Counted from the stretch's first letter, positions 21,540 through 34,124 are shown. The stretch: DNA of 64,000 bases from Zea mays (GCF_902167145.1 NC_050096.1:180083825-180147824); one strand, 5' to 3'. Notes: generated by a model not told the origin, from the letters alone. Made by a program: numbers and translations.

Positions 21540-23391
21540 TGTCGGCGTTTCGAGACCGGGGGGTCCCCGAGCCGACGAGTGAGTGTGCTGCGTGCCCCAG
21601 CCCAGATGGGTCGAGCGCGTGGGCGAGCGCGAAGGGGGGAAGAGGCGAGGTGGCCGGAGACGGGCGTGAGAGAGGTGGAGATCCCGCGGCCTTCGTGTTC
21701 GTCCCGCGCCCAGGTCGGGTGCGCTTGCAGTAGGGGGGTTACAAGCGTCCACGCGGGTGAGGGAAGCGAGCGGCCCCAAGAGAGCGCCTGTCTCGTCCTC
21801 GTCCCCGCGCGGCCAACCTTCTCTAAGAAGGCCCTGGTCCTTCCTTTTATAGTCGTAAGGAGAGGATCCAGGTGTACAGTGGGGGATGTAGCAGAGTGCT
21901 ACGTGTCTAGCGGAGAGAGAGCTAGCGCCCTAGGTACATGCCAATGTGGCAGCCGGAGAGGTCTTGGCACCTTGCTGGCGTGATGTCGTGGCTGTCGGAG
22001 GAGCGACGGAGCCTGGCGGAGGGACAGCTGTTGGAGCGGTCGAGTCCTTGCTGACGTCGCCCTACTTCCGTAAGAGTGCTGAGAGCCGCCGTCGTCATAG
22101 AGCTTGTGGGGCGCCATCATTGTCCATCTGGCGGAGCTGGCCAGATGGGACGCCGGTCTTGTTCTCCGTGACCCGAGTCGGCTCGGGGTAGGATGATGAT
22201 GGCGCTTCTTGTTGACGTGGCGGGCCTGCGCCCTAGGTCGGGCAACGTGGGGGCTCCTCCGAAGCCGAGGTTGAATCTGTCTTCTGTTGCCGAGGCCGAG
22301 TCCGAGCCATCGGGTCGGGCGAGGCGGAGGTCGTTCGGCCGAGGCCAGGGCGGAGTCCGAGCCCTGGGTCGGGCGAGGCGGAGTTTCGTCGTCTTCTGGG
22401 GCTGAGCCTGAGTCCGAGCCTCGGGTCGGGCGAGGCGGAGGTCATTCGGCCGAGGCCAGGGTGGAGTCCGAGCCCTGGGTCGGGCGAGGCGGAGTTTCGT
22501 CGTCTTCTGGGGCTGAGCCCGAGTCCGAGCCCCGGGGTCGGGCGGAGCGGAGTTCGCCGTCTTCCGGGTCTTAGCCCGAGTCCGAGCCCTGGGGTCGGGC
22601 GGAGCGGAGTTCGCCGTCTTCCGGGTCTTAGCCCGAGTCCGAGCCCTGGGGTCGGGCGGAGCGGAGTTCGCCGTCTTCCGGGTCTTAGCCCGAGTCCGAG
22701 CCCTGGGGTCGGGCGGAGCGGAGTTCGCCGTCTTCCGGGTCTTAGCCCGAGTCCGAGCCCTGGGGTCGGGCGGAGCGGAGTTCGCCGTCTTCCGGGTCTT
22801 AGCCCGAGTCCGAGCCCTGGGGTCGGGCGGAGCGGAGTTCGCCGTCTTCCGGGTCTTAGCCCGAGTCCGAGCCCTGGGGTCGGGCGGAGCGGAGTTCGCT
22901 ATGGCGCCTTTGGCAAGGCCTGACTGCCTGTCAGACTCACTCTGTCGAGTGGCACTGCAGTCGGAGTGGCGCAGGCGGCGCTGTCCTTCTGTCAGACTGG
23001 TCAGTAGGGCGGTGAGTGACGGCGGTCACTTCGGCTCTGCCGGGGGGCGCGTGTCAGGATAAAGGTGTCAGGCCACCTTTGCGTTAAATGCACCTGCAAC
23101 CTAGTCAGTCGGTGTGGCGATTTAGTCAGGGTTGCTTCTGAGCGAAGCCAAGGCCTCGGGCGAGCCGGAGGTGTGTCCGCCGTAAAAAGGGGGGCCTCGG
23201 GCGAGACGGAAGTCTCTCGAGGTCGGCTGCCCTTGGCCGAGGCTAGGCTCGGGTGAAGCGTGATCGAGTCACTCGTGTGGACTGATCCCTGACTTAATCG
23301 TACCCATCAGACCTTTGCAGCTTTATGCTGATGGGGGTTACCAGCTGAGAATTAGGCGTCTTGAGGGTACCCCTAATTATGGTCTCCGACA
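21540..23391 (-). repeat. 5' LTR of the gypsy element
   Basis: Pairs with 13085-14822. It is 114 bp longer, exactly two extra 57-bp repeat units. It directly precedes the primer-binding site in the minus direction. Confidence 0.9.
22545..22900. repeat. 57-bp tandem repeat in the right LTR, six copies
   Basis: Same unit as in the left LTR, with copies spaced at 57 bp (for example the GTCTTAGCCCGAG phase near 22567, 22624, 22681, 22738, 22795 and 22852). Near-identity between units suggests recent expansion or contraction. Confidence 0.85.
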
Positions 23392-23396
23392 GAATT

Positions 23397-25520
23397 AAAC
23401 ATGGATACTCTTCCACAATGTCTTAAAAAGTATCATTATCAAAGTACAACAGAATTAAACATGGACACTCTTCCATACGAAAGTGACTAGCGCATCGTTA
23501 GACTAGTACTCGTCGACATCATCTGCAAAGTTTTCTTCATCACCCTTTGATCAAAATATTAGCAAGGGGTGAGCTCACTTATGGTCGAGGCTCAGCAAGT
23601 GAGAGGAATAATACAAGTTTAACAAGGTAGGCTATGGTTAAGCGGTAAGCATTTTAGCTAGTCAATATTTTATTAACAACGCCTGACTTACTAATTGTAA
23701 GTGTATCCCAAAGTATCCCAATTAAACATAAGCATATGATTATATAAAAAACACTTAAGTGAAACCATTTAAGCAAACCATTTATGGATCATCAGGTCAC
23801 AATATATTTTTTCATCTTAAGAAATAGAACCTAATTTGTAACTATAATATGAGTCTATTTACATCGATGTCCATCTCATTTGTTATGACTCAATATACTA
23901 ATTTTGTTTCGAGAATTCACTAGTGAAAACTATATGGTAAATAAACTATAGAAACACATTTTAAACAATATAGTTACGACACTGCACCAAATTCTAAAGA
24001 ACTAGTTTTATAACTGACTAATTGTTCCTATACTAAAACACGATCACCATTTTAATTTTATTCTTTATTTGCAAACAGAATTTATATGTATGGTTACAAT
24101 GTTATTTATACATCACATAGTCCTTAATATTTTAATAATTAATTTAAACTACTAATTTGGACTATAGTAACATAATCATGGTTATTTCGACATAGATAGA
24201 TATTTTTACTAATTCTTAGTGAATAAGCGATTTACATATGAACATATATCTCATGACAAGAAAAACACTAAATTTTAACCTGACCAAAAGATGCGGCCTA
24301 ATACTTATTTCAATTTCTTATATCATTAAACTATACTTAAACAATTACTAGCATAATATTATTTTATGTGTCAAAATGAGAAGTTAATTGCAAACATTTC
24401 TAGTATTAAATCACAAAATTAAAGAATCGTGAGATAACTTATTTATTTTCGAAATATAAAAATACCCATATCCAAAATATTGTTGCAGGTCTGATTCATA
24501 ATTAAACATATACATAAGGATATCCTTTTAATAGTTTCTGATCCGGATATTTCGAAATTAATTTTACAGAAGCACATGGGCTAAAATGTAGAAGGTTCAT
24601 CTTCTACCTTGGGCCTTCACGCACAAGGAGATTTCGGTGAGTAGGGGAGTGGGACGGATCGTCGACGGCGAACTCCGGTGAATGACGAGGCGAGACGGAC
24701 AAGGCACGACTCCGACGAGGTTCGGCTGGCAGGGCTTGACGGGACCGGGGCACGACGCGGCACAGCGAGCTCCGACGAGCGGACGCACGACGCGGTCACA
24801 GCGAGTGAGTGAGGAAAGAGAGCACGAGGAGGGAGAGAGGGGCGAGCTCGGCAAGAGGAGAGTGAGCTCCAGTTGGCGTTTTTATAGAGGGAGAGGGGAG
24901 GAGAAGAGGCGTCGGGGTGAGAGGTGGTTGACCATCAATGGCCATAACGACGACGGTGGGTTCCTTCATGAATGGAGAGAAGAAGTGGGGGAGGGAGAAG
25001 AGGAAACGACAACCGGGTTGAATGCTCCACGCAAAGAGGATACGAGGGGGGCGGTCGCGACTAGGCGGGGTCCCGCGCGCAAGCGTGCCGCGACGGCGGC
25101 GTGACGCCGAATGTCCGCGCGGCGCGGAGAAGAAGAGGCCGCGGGCCTAGAGTGGGCCCACGCACCATAGAGAGAGGGGGAGGGGCACGCTAATGGGCTT
25201 GGCTAGACCAATGTGGTGAGCCGGCTCTAGGGTTTGATTTTTTATTTTTTTTATTTTTCTTTATCCATATTTCCCAAAATATAAATAAATATATTTTAAA
25301 GTATTTCTTAAAAATCATAATAATTATACCAACCATATTTATTATAAAAGTATTTATTTTTGGACTAAAATTCTCATATTAAATTAATTGGGCTTTCAAT
25401 ATAAAAGAAATTCCACAAAACAATCATCAAACATATATGAGCAAACAAAAACTATTCTAAAGGCAAATAAGATCAAACACTTGAAGAAAAATTCTTTAGT
25501 ATAATTACCACTAATAATCT
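23397..25520. other. AT-rich DNA with a GC-rich island; possible old LTR
   Basis: No gene could be supported. A motif (GAATTAAACATGG..ACTCTTCC) occurs at 23392 and again 60 bp later. The stretch with GGTGAGCTCACTTATGGTCG near 23567, a GC-rich block at 24600-25180 with TTTTTATAGAGG, and long AT-rich flanks recall the long LTRs of chromovirus (Tekay/Del) elements. That comparison is from memory and no LTR ends were found. Confidence 0.3.
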
Positions 25521-26470
25521 AAATGTATTATTTTTAGTTGATGGTTTTGAGGTATTTCGGGAGGCGCGGATTGCTACGCGGTGGGAATGAGCCCTGGCGT
25601 GGAGGGAGAGGATTTCAAGGAGCGGAGGGACATGGATGAGCCCAGGCATGCGATGGGGAGCGGAGGGAGAGGATTTCGGGGCAGAACATGGCGCATGGTT
25701 GTGGTTTTGTGGAGGTGAAGCTTAACCATCTCTAGCCATTGTATCATATCACGGTGTATAGAGAGCTGCAACTACCATATTCATACGCTGCAACTACAAT
25801 TGCCATATTCATATGCTGCAACTGCAACTACCATATTCATATGAATACTAGCAAGTAGCAACTACCATATTAGGTTGTACGTGTGTGCAACTACGTGACT
25901 CTAGGTGAATATCCTTACATATTCTGATATTCATACAAATACTAGCAAGTAGCACTCACCGTGTTTGCAACTACCATGTATATTAGAGCCGTCTCCAAGA
26001 ATATGGGGTTCCAGATCGAACTCAACGGGAGGCCCTAATATATATAGAAATTTATATGTGTACAATATAGTAAGGTATGCTTTCACTTACTTATATATAT
26101 TGTTCTATATTAAATACTAATGTTAAGCCAAGAAAATCAAGGCATCCCTGTATTAATCCAAAGAAACTAATTTATATTAAACCAAATGTTATGTATTCCT
26201 ATTCCTAGTACTCATGAAACATAGAATTAATAAATTAGTTTACTAGCTATCCTATTTCTAGTACTCATGAAACATAGAATTAACAAAGTAGTTTACTAGT
26301 ACTAGCTATCACAGCCAACATACCGATGAAGTTAGAAGCAAAAGCCTGGAAGGCCACCGTACAACGTCGGATGTGCTGCGTGGCACCTAGCCGCTTGTCC
26401 GCACGTGCTCAACTTGAGGGTCACGAACTTGAGTTGAGGCTCACTGTTGTCGCCTTGTGACCTAGGGCAC
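25521..26470. other. Intergenic DNA with short local repeats
   Basis: No coding sequence is supported. GCAACTACCATATTCATA-type units recur at about 25765-25985. A 53-bp near-perfect tandem duplication (CCTATTYCTAGTACTCATG...CTAGCTAT) lies at 26198-26310. Confidence 0.5.
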
Positions 26471-26489
26471 TAGTACGTTAGACTGTAGG

Positions 26490-26727
26490 CCGATTCTTTA
26501 TTATTTCCGGTAAATTCCGAAAATTGAATTTGGTAAATTCCGATTAAAATCGGAAACCGATAAAAACGGTCGGTAAGACGTCATAACGATTTCGATATCG
26601 ATTCCGAACCAAAATTCCGACAACCGATATCATTTTTGAAAAATACCGTTACCGACGACTCTGATCGGAAATAGTCGAAAACGGTTTCCGGAATTCCGAA
26701 AAATTCCGAAACCGTTTTCATCCCTAG
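26490..26727. mobile_element. hAT-type transposon terminus
   Basis: Dense subterminal repeats built on TTCCG, CGGTAA and AACGGT end in CCGTTTTCATCCCTAG, the reverse complement of CTAGGGATGAAAACGG. That is a familiar hAT terminal pattern in plants. The opposite terminus was not found, so it is probably a fragment. Confidence 0.5.
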
Positions 26728-26779
26728 TTGTGGATACCTATCGTGAAGACTTATAAAGCAGTAGAGAAGTATAGATATA

Positions 26780-27942
26780 GTTTTGATATATTATTATTGT
26801 AATTCACTAATTCCTCACCTTCTCGGCACGGGCAGCAGCAACATTTTGGCTGGGAAAATCCTCCCGCCCCGCCCTGAAATTTTGGCCTCAAATCGGGTCG
26901 GGTCGGGTCGGGTCGGCGTCCCCGCAGTCCAGCCACGCCACCCGTGTTCTGCTTGTCTAGTTGTCTTCGTCCTGTGGGCCGGGCCCGAGCAAACCAAACC
27001 AGACCAGCACCCGATCCGCACCGTGGCGGCGCGAGCAGGCGCGTCTCTGCCTTTTCAAATCCCGCCTTCCACAGTTCCACTTCCTTCCCAGTTCGGCAGT
27101 TCCCTCCCTCCCTTCTCGCCACCTAATCCGCCCCGTCGCCCCCGCTCCCGGAAGCTTCAAGAAGGTGGACGGTCGGAGGGACGGGCTACATGGGTGGCTG
27201 CTTCTGGTAGCTTCGGTCGCCCGCCGCGCCGCCGCCAGGTCAGTCAGTGCCGTCCCGTGCCTCGTCGGTCGCGTGGCACCCGCCCATCTCTTACTCCTCC
27301 ACCCGTCGCTGTCGGCCCCCACCCGCATCGCCACCGCCGGCCCCGATCCGCCGCCGCCGCCCTCCGCATCCCCGCCCCCACCCTCAGCCCCGTCGCCCTC
27401 CTCTTCCTTCCACTGTAGCAGTCTCCCTCCAAACCCTAGCTTCACTCCCGGTTCGCAAGCCCCGTTGCGGCGGCTGAGCCCTCTTCCGCCGCGCCGGCGC
27501 CGGGTCGGGGAGTTTGTCGACTCGTCTGGCATTGCTGAACGAGGCAAATGCGCCTTCATCTCCTCAATGCCGCGCACATTCTTGGTTTCGCCACTGATTT
27601 GGCGTAAGCGTGATTGTGTTATGTAAAGTGGATTCAGATCCAATGCGCGCGGCATTCCATGCCACTGCCCACTGCTAACCGAGAGCTGAACATCTGCGGA
27701 AAATTTGCTTTTTTAGGTCGCTTATAGTTGCCACTCGCTAAAATACCCTGCGCGTGGGGTTCATGTTCCGTGTGCCTCAATCTCTCCAGATCAGTTGATA
27801 CAATGGCAAGCTGATGAAGTGATATCCTTGTTCATGGGTTTCCTCCCTTTTTTTGCTCCTGTGTTGGTGTAGGCTGAGTGGAAGGTAGGGGGAAGCAAGG
27901 AACCAGAGGGTGTGATGTGGATGTAGAGGATTGGATGCTATA
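26780..27942 (+). promoter_or_regulatory. Leader exon, 5' UTR intron and minimal uORFs of the DONSON homologue
   Basis: A GC-rich probable leader exon ends at 27238 (GCCGCCAG|GTCAGT). An intron of about 630 bp ends at 27872 (TTGGTGTAG|GCTGAG). The second leader exon (27873-27942) contains two tiny uORFs. One is ATG-TGG-ATG-TAG (27915-27926), which includes a start-stop ATGTAG. The other is ATG-CTA-TAA (27935-27943), whose stop overlaps the main ATG as TAATG. A TATAAA at about 26753-26758 could be the core promoter. The start site and leader splicing are inferred from sequence alone. Confidence 0.55.
26895..26912 (+). promoter_or_regulatory. Potential G-quadruplex upstream of the DONSON homologue
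   Basis: Four GGG runs separated by TC (GGGTCGGGTCGGGTCGGG). This meets the simple G-quadruplex rule with two-base loops on the gene's sense strand. It lies about 330 bp upstream of the end of the leader exon, so in the promoter or 5' UTR. Confidence 0.5.
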
Positions 27943-30900
27943 ATGGCGCAAGCTGCTGTCGAGCCCGCTTTGAATGGTGGCTCTTTGATTGGGAGGCAGC
28001 CGGTGGTTCCAAGGATGAAGAGGAAGACACCGTCTGAACTGAGGGTAATGATGCCTCTCTTCCCTTTGCATTTTAGGTTCAGAGAATGGTTACTGTGTTG
28101 CCACTGCGAACATGCAGTAGGATGAAATGCTTAATCGAATGTAGGGATCGTCTCAATATATTTCCCAGACAGATGGCTGTATCACAACTTATTCAGTTGT
28201 TCATTGCAGTCCGCAACTTTAACAGTCTATGAGTTTAATGTGATCGAAATGCTCTGCTTAGTTTGAATTTAAGCCTTATCCTTGTTACAATGCTCTACAC
28301 TTTCTGTTTTATTTTTTGCTGCGATATTAGTCAGTTAGGTTTGTTTTCACATTGACCCTGACTAGCTCAAAAACCAGCTTAATCACTGGTTACTGTGATT
28401 TGAACACATTCTGATGTAAGTATTGCACGCCACAGAGTTGCATGTTAACAGCGGAAACATTCACATCCTGTTGTGAGCATCATATATGGATGGATATACA
28501 TTGAAACTGAATTATCTTAACATCGTGTACTTAGAGTAAAATTCATCACTTGACTTTTTTTAGGTTTGATAGAATGCTTTCTACTGTCTTTGCCCCACTG
28601 TTAATGAATTAACTTTGTTATTCGCAATGGCCTAGCCTAGTTCAATGATGTCCATAATGCACAAGCACGCAGCTTGCAACTTTTAAAATGATATTCATCC
28701 TTCTTTGTTGATAGCTGGGTTTTTTATAGGACAGTTTGCTTATAAAAGTCTAAACTAGAAACACTGCTGCTTGAACACATGCTGATGCAAGCATCACATA
28801 TCACATAGCTGCACATGGACATTGAACATATTCACACCCTGTTATAAGCTTCATGTATACATGGACTCAATAACTCTGAGAAGAGCTTACAATGTATTCC
28901 AAGCATAGCATTACACAAAGGGCAGATAAACACAAAAAATATGTCAATAATTATTTGTTTCAGGGTGAGCAACTGAAGCGGCGTACCTCTGAAAAGCTTG
29001 GAGATGATCTGTTACCTTCTGCCACATTGGATAGGTAGCTTTCTTAACCTTGTCATGTTCCTCGTATGCTCTCTTTTTGTGTGTGTGACTATTATCTTGT
29101 ATTGTAGGTCAAACAATGGACTTCGGAACACAGAGCAACAAAAGATTTCCAAGTACATCAACACACGTGTTACAGAGGTGTTCCCTGTGAGAAAAGCAAG
29201 AAACCTTGGGAAGGAAAATTCCAAGGTTAGAGTTAGAGGTCTTTATCCGTTTCGTTGAACTGATTGATGCTGAGTCAGACTTTTATGCAGTTGGATATAT
29301 GGTTTGGTGCTAAGTGTAAAATACCCTGCAGGATGTCTTACAGAATAATGAGAAGGTTTCTAAGTTTGTTAATGGTACACCAGCCTCAAATTTTGCATCA
29401 TCTTCACTTCTATGGTAATGATCTGAATGCAGAACTTTAGATTCAATCTTTTCATTGTTTATTAAGCTCTTACTCGGCTTCTTTATCCTAATTCAGTGGT
29501 CATGGTGACACTGCTAAGTTGGACACTTTAGTTCCAACCATGGAGGCTGCAAAGCCAGGTTTCAAGAAAGTTGAGAAATGCAGTGAAAATGCTCTGCGGA
29601 GTGTATCTGAGCTTCATGTAGGCGATGAGAAGCAGACTGGTTCTAACAAATTTGATATGGTAATAATCATTCTTCCTCTTGCAACTTATCATCTGTTATA
29701 AACTTATAACACCAGCTAAGATTTCTATTGCTCTTTATTAGGAAAAGGTACTGAAAGGGTTTGGAGCTCGTGATGCTTTTGTGGCTTCTGGGCTCAACGG
29801 CCCTAATGGACAAGTTGGTGGTACTGTGTCGAAGCCTTCAGACATATGCCCTTCTAAGATCACTGTTCCTGGGGAAAAAGCTCCTCTGGATTTTACCTTA
29901 AAGACTAGTTTGCAGTTTGTTTCATCGTCATCTGTGAAGTGGTGGGTGTGCACTAGCTTCCCTTGCTTTTCTGTATTGAAAGTTTTTGCCAGTTAGAAAC
30001 TGTATTAACATGGTCTCTATGTTGCTTGAATCTATAACATTCCCTGAGTTGATATTCTTAAAGTTATATTTGACCACATGCCAGTTATAGCCCTTTTGGA
30101 TGCAATACTGATTGCAAAGTACTACTGATCGTCAGAGCGTGTACCACTTGTAACAGGTGTCACAAGCTCAATACAAGTTTTGGCAGAAGTAGCATCACTG
30201 GAGCCATTGGTCAGAGCTGTCCTCGTGGGTGTCAAAATTTAGAGTGCTCAAAGCTTGAGAGCAAAAAGGAATTTCTATTCTCAAAGGCTTTACAGTCATG
30301 GGTATATCCACAATCGCTGTTGCCTTCCTCTATCATATCTGCTATGCTCTCATCAACTGCAGGAGGTGGTAATCACTAGACCTTAATTTCTCCTTTCTGT
30401 GAATGTAATTCCATAAAAGTGACATTCTCTTTGCCTTGTAGAAAGTGATTTTCTTCTCAAAAGACATCAGGACTGGGAAGATTCATTTCAGAATCTTTAC
30501 TACATGCTCCGGAAGAACATGTTGAATATATTCTATGGTACCTTCTTACTCACAGAGCTCATATTGTTTGCACAAAGGATAGTGTCACGTTCTTTTTGTA
30601 ACAAAAAGTCAAAGAAGTAGGTCATCATAATATATGCAAACACCTATAACCTTGTCTATGGCAAGCAATAAGCAGTTAACTACATTTCAGTTTTCTACAT
30701 GCTGATGAGTGGCATTTGCACCTGTACTTCTACTAAGTGTTATTTATTGTGCTTTCACTTTATTCAAAACATGAACGATAGCACATAGTGATACATTTTA
30801 CTCAAGGTCATCTTCATGTGTAGTTCCATTTTGTGTTCCTTATCAGTTTGGAATTTGTTATTCTATATCGCATTATTAATCTGTCTAATGTCATCTACAA

Positions 30901-33109
30901 CAGTGGCTGAACTTTGCTTTGTTGTTATAGTTTATACAACACAATTTGTTGCTCTCTTCATTAGTGGAAGCTGTTTGGAGAAAAAGCAGTCTAGTAATGC
31001 CTACTTATCACAATCTACACGTGGCCTACGCTCATTACTACGGAAACATGTGAGTTCATTCTGATATATTTGTCAGTAATGTTTCCACAGCATTATTTTT
31101 TTATGCTTCACACCTTACGTATTCCATGGCACACTGCACTTGTTTGGTTTGGCTTCTTTCCGACGAGCTTTTCTGAGAATCTGGATCTCTGGAGAAGCTG
31201 GCTATGGGGAGAATCGGCTGTTTCTAGAATCTACGCATGTGGAGGAAATGCGAGGAAGCCGAAGGGGCACGAGAGTGATTTGGCCGACAAGCTGCTCGGC
31301 TTCTCGAGGCCGTGGCCCCTCGGCCGATACCCACGAACCGTTGAAAACACGATTCTCGGAGAAGCGCTTCAAATAAAATCTGTTCCAAAATCTGTGTTTG
31401 GGGATTAGAAGCAACTTCTGGCAGCCAGAAGTCAACCCCCCCCCCCCCCCCAATAAGCTGAAACAAACGGGTCCATATATTCTTACTAACCAACCATTAA
31501 GGCACTAGTAAATGATACTGATGTGTAGACTGTAGATACATGTTGGCCGTTTTTCAACTGTCAACTATATTTGTTGGATGAAGTCCTTTGCCTACCGTTG
31601 CCTGGTATGATAATGGGACTGATACAGTAATTTCAAAATACCAGAGACAATTCAAGCTTATTTAACCCTTTTTTTGTATCTCTATACCACATTAAAATCA
31701 TTTTATCTGAATGGATCACCTTGTAACCACATCAGTTTGCACTGTTGCCAGGGCGTTTGCTTTTCTATGCCTCTTTGCAGCACTGAAGTGGAGCAGGCTA
31801 CTGAGGACGACCTTATTGAACTTTCAGAAATCGAAAGGCGCAATGTCGGACAGGTTTTGGTTTCCTCCCTGTTTCGCCTGGTTTGAATTTAGCCACTCTG
31901 CAGCTACCAACTGGATGTAAAAACAAAAGATAACTGAACCTGCAGGCACTCCATTTGGATGCTTTATCTGACGTGGATAACACCACGCAGTCGCTGCTTT
32001 CGTTTACTGGCAACGAGAACGTTCATGGCCTATACGACGTTCTATTGAATTACAAGTACGGCGCATCTCATTTTGTCGTATAAGCTCATCCTTGTTTTTG
32101 CCTCGAAAGTTCTGTTGTATAAGCTCATCCTGTGATTCTTCAGGTCCTTGCTGAATTCATTATCTGCTGTGGATGTCCCAGTCTTGTATTCACCCCAGCC
32201 ATTTCAAAATGGCTGTCTACACATCCCAGAGGTATTTTTTTCTTCTTCTGTCAATTCTATATAGTTTTATCTCTTTTGTCTGTCTCTGCCTTTTTTTTGT
32301 TACTAGGAAACTTGGTGACTTGGACTCTTTTATTTAGGAAGAAAGGGGACCATGTTAGTGCGACATGTTAGAAATGCAAACTGGTGCATGTGGAAGCCCT
32401 GATTTTGCTAATGCATAATAATTAGATCTGAAGCTGCTACACCATCACCATGCTTAAAATGTTTTGTTTCTGTATTAGTGCAGTGGAAAGGAGGTTACAT
32501 TGAACTGCGCACCATCCTTTAGACTGAATTGCGTAATTGCAAAGTTTGGTTTTTTTTGGTTTAATATAAAAAAAATCTGATCCTCTGAACCTACTATGCA
32601 TCTCTCAGGTGAAGTGTAGGGAGATGAGGAGAGCAGACATGTCATCCGGCGGGTTCGACACAGAACAGGGATCCGCATTTGCGTCGACGGCAGGCAACGT
32701 ATGCTACAGCATGGAAGTAAAGGACGCGGTTCTGCCGCCATGGGTGGTCTCTGGGCTGTGCGCCGCCATGAGCTTGGACGCGACCAGCTTTGATCTGACG
32801 TACGTACGCGCAACCACTCCCCCGCCGGACACTGACTCTAGTTCTGCGCTGAGCTTTTGTCGTGGGTTCTCTCGCAGGATCGCCACGGAGCCGTCGTCGA
32901 TGGGCTTGAACGTGGCTCTCGACTCCATGGGCACCACCACCACGGATGTCCAGCCTGAAGGATCCACCCCCTCCAGCTGCTCTGCGCCCACGACGCCCTT
33001 GGTGGGTGCCGTTCCTGACGCGGCCCTCGTCCCTGCCCTGCACTCCGCCTCGCTGCGCCGCCTCACCTACACGGACGGCGGCGGGTACGTTGCGCACACA
33101 ACCGTGTGA
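27943..33109 (+). CDS. DONSON: DONSON homologue (replication-fork protein), 14 coding exons
   Basis: Conceptual splicing gives 628 aa. Exons: 27943-28044, 28964-29034, 29108-29225, 29332-29414, 29497-29659, 29742-29941, 30157-30368, 30442-30537, 30931-31049, 31752-31853, 31946-32055, 32144-32231, 32609-32799, 32878-33109. All introns are GT-AG and all phases join. Signature blocks are an N-terminal basic stretch (RMKRKTPSELR), SWVYPQSLLPSSI (about 292), WEDSFQNLYYMLRKN (about 325-340), QSTRGLRSLLRKH (to 388), GNENVHGLYDVLLNY (about 444-458) and LPPWVVSGLC (about 530). These match the vertebrate DONSON order. DONSON is nuclear, helps load GINS/CDC45 onto MCM and protects forks in animals; the plant role is inferred. 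The ATG was chosen as the first long in-frame start. The last 60 residues are low in recognisable motifs. Confidence 0.88.
31141..31469. mobile_element. Putative MITE in a DONSON intron
   Basis: A segment with imperfect inverted ends (TGTTTGGTTTGGCTTCTT on the left; reverse complement of AAGCTGAAACAAACG on the right) in the intron 31050-31751. It carries a run of 17 C at 31436-31452. ORFs inside it are not genic. No clear target duplication was found. Confidence 0.4.
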
Positions 33110-34124
33110 GCGCCTCTGAGCTTGAGAGCCCGGCCCTCCTCGGTATGCGCAGCGCAGCGCAGGCTTGTTCTTTTGAGAATTTGGAGCCTGCCCTGGCCTT
33201 TGTCGTACAAGGACGACGTGTCGTTACACGCTTGGTTGGGTTGGATGGTAACTAAACTATGAGGCCAGACTTCTTCTGGTGGTCTGGAAAAGGAACACTT
33301 ATGCTTGAACTCGGTGTGTGCTTTTTGCCTGGTCGTACTGTCGTTCAAAGTTGGGACCGTTCTTACCTTGCCGTGACACCGCCTGTTGGTGTGAGCTCCT
33401 GCTGTTTGAATTCTGAAGACAACCATCACCGTTCTGCGGTTGACAGAGGACGGTTTCTTGATTCTTTTTTTCTTCTCTCGTGTGCATTGTATTTGTATTG
33501 CACCCTGCACTTGCCGGCTGTCCCGGTCGGTCTAGCACATCCTGCTGAGTTCCTGACTCCTGAGCCAGGACCGACCGTCCAACCAGTTGAAGAACGGACG
33601 GAGCGGCGAAAGGCTGAGATGGCAATTCAAAAAATCACATGGCTGAGAAAACAAAACGAGACGGGAATAGGATGAGGTAGACTAGAGGACCAGGTGGTTG
33701 CGGGCCACCACGCCAAGTGTCGTCTGTCGCATGATTCTGAGACAGGAGATTAGCGCAAGGCCCGAGGCAGGAAGTCTTCTCCGGGCGGGCCCCGCAGATC
33801 CTTCCCACTCTTTCCCTGAGTTCCCTCTAGGTACCACGAGGCCGCTCATCACCCCCCGCAACGCGACAAACGGGCGAAACGGCAAAAGCAGCTCCCCCTG
33901 CGGCCTGCGCGGCTGCGCCCGCCCTGCAGCTGCTCTGCTTCCCTTTTTTTTTTTGAAATCCTCCGCTTCCTTCCTTCTGCTTCTCCTCGAGGGTCGAGGC
34001 TCTGCCGCTCTGCTATGCTGCTGCCGCCACTCGCTCGGAAAAAGCTTCGTCCTTTTCTCTCGCTCCCTCCCCTCACATTCGTTCCTCGCACCCTTCCACT
34101 TTCCGCGTCTGCGCTCGGCCGCCC
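33110..34124 (+). other. Intergenic region between the DONSON and DYAD-like genes
   Basis: About 1 kb that must hold the DONSON 3' UTR and terminator and the DYAD-like promoter and leader. It turns C/T-rich toward 34124, typical of a grass 5' leader. No clear TATA box, poly(A) signal or transposon ends were found. Confidence 0.5.

Larger units (their letters stand above)
13085..23391 (-). mobile_element. Tat-lineage Ty3/gypsy element lacking integrase
   Basis: LTRs of 1738 bp (left) and 1852 bp (right) both begin TGTCGG and end CCGACA. They are flanked by an exact 5-bp duplication GAATT (13080-13084 and 23392-23396). On the minus strand the order is 5' LTR, primer-binding site, gag-protease ORF, RT/RNase H ORF, non-coding 3' region, 3' LTR. 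Integrase is missing, as if deleted from within RNase H onward. I place it in the Tat group from the shape of Gag and protease and the FFDGS RNase H block. By eye the LTRs differ at about 15-20 sites apart from tandem repeat number, so the insertion is fairly young. Confidence 0.9.

Noticed and set aside
26957..27655. Minus-strand 232-aa and plus-strand 211-221 aa ORFs
   Set aside because: They overlap the GC-rich leader exon and intron of the DONSON homologue, with no domain signature.
31070..31408. 112-aa ORF in the DONSON intron
   Set aside because: Lies within a putative MITE between two well-defined coding exons.
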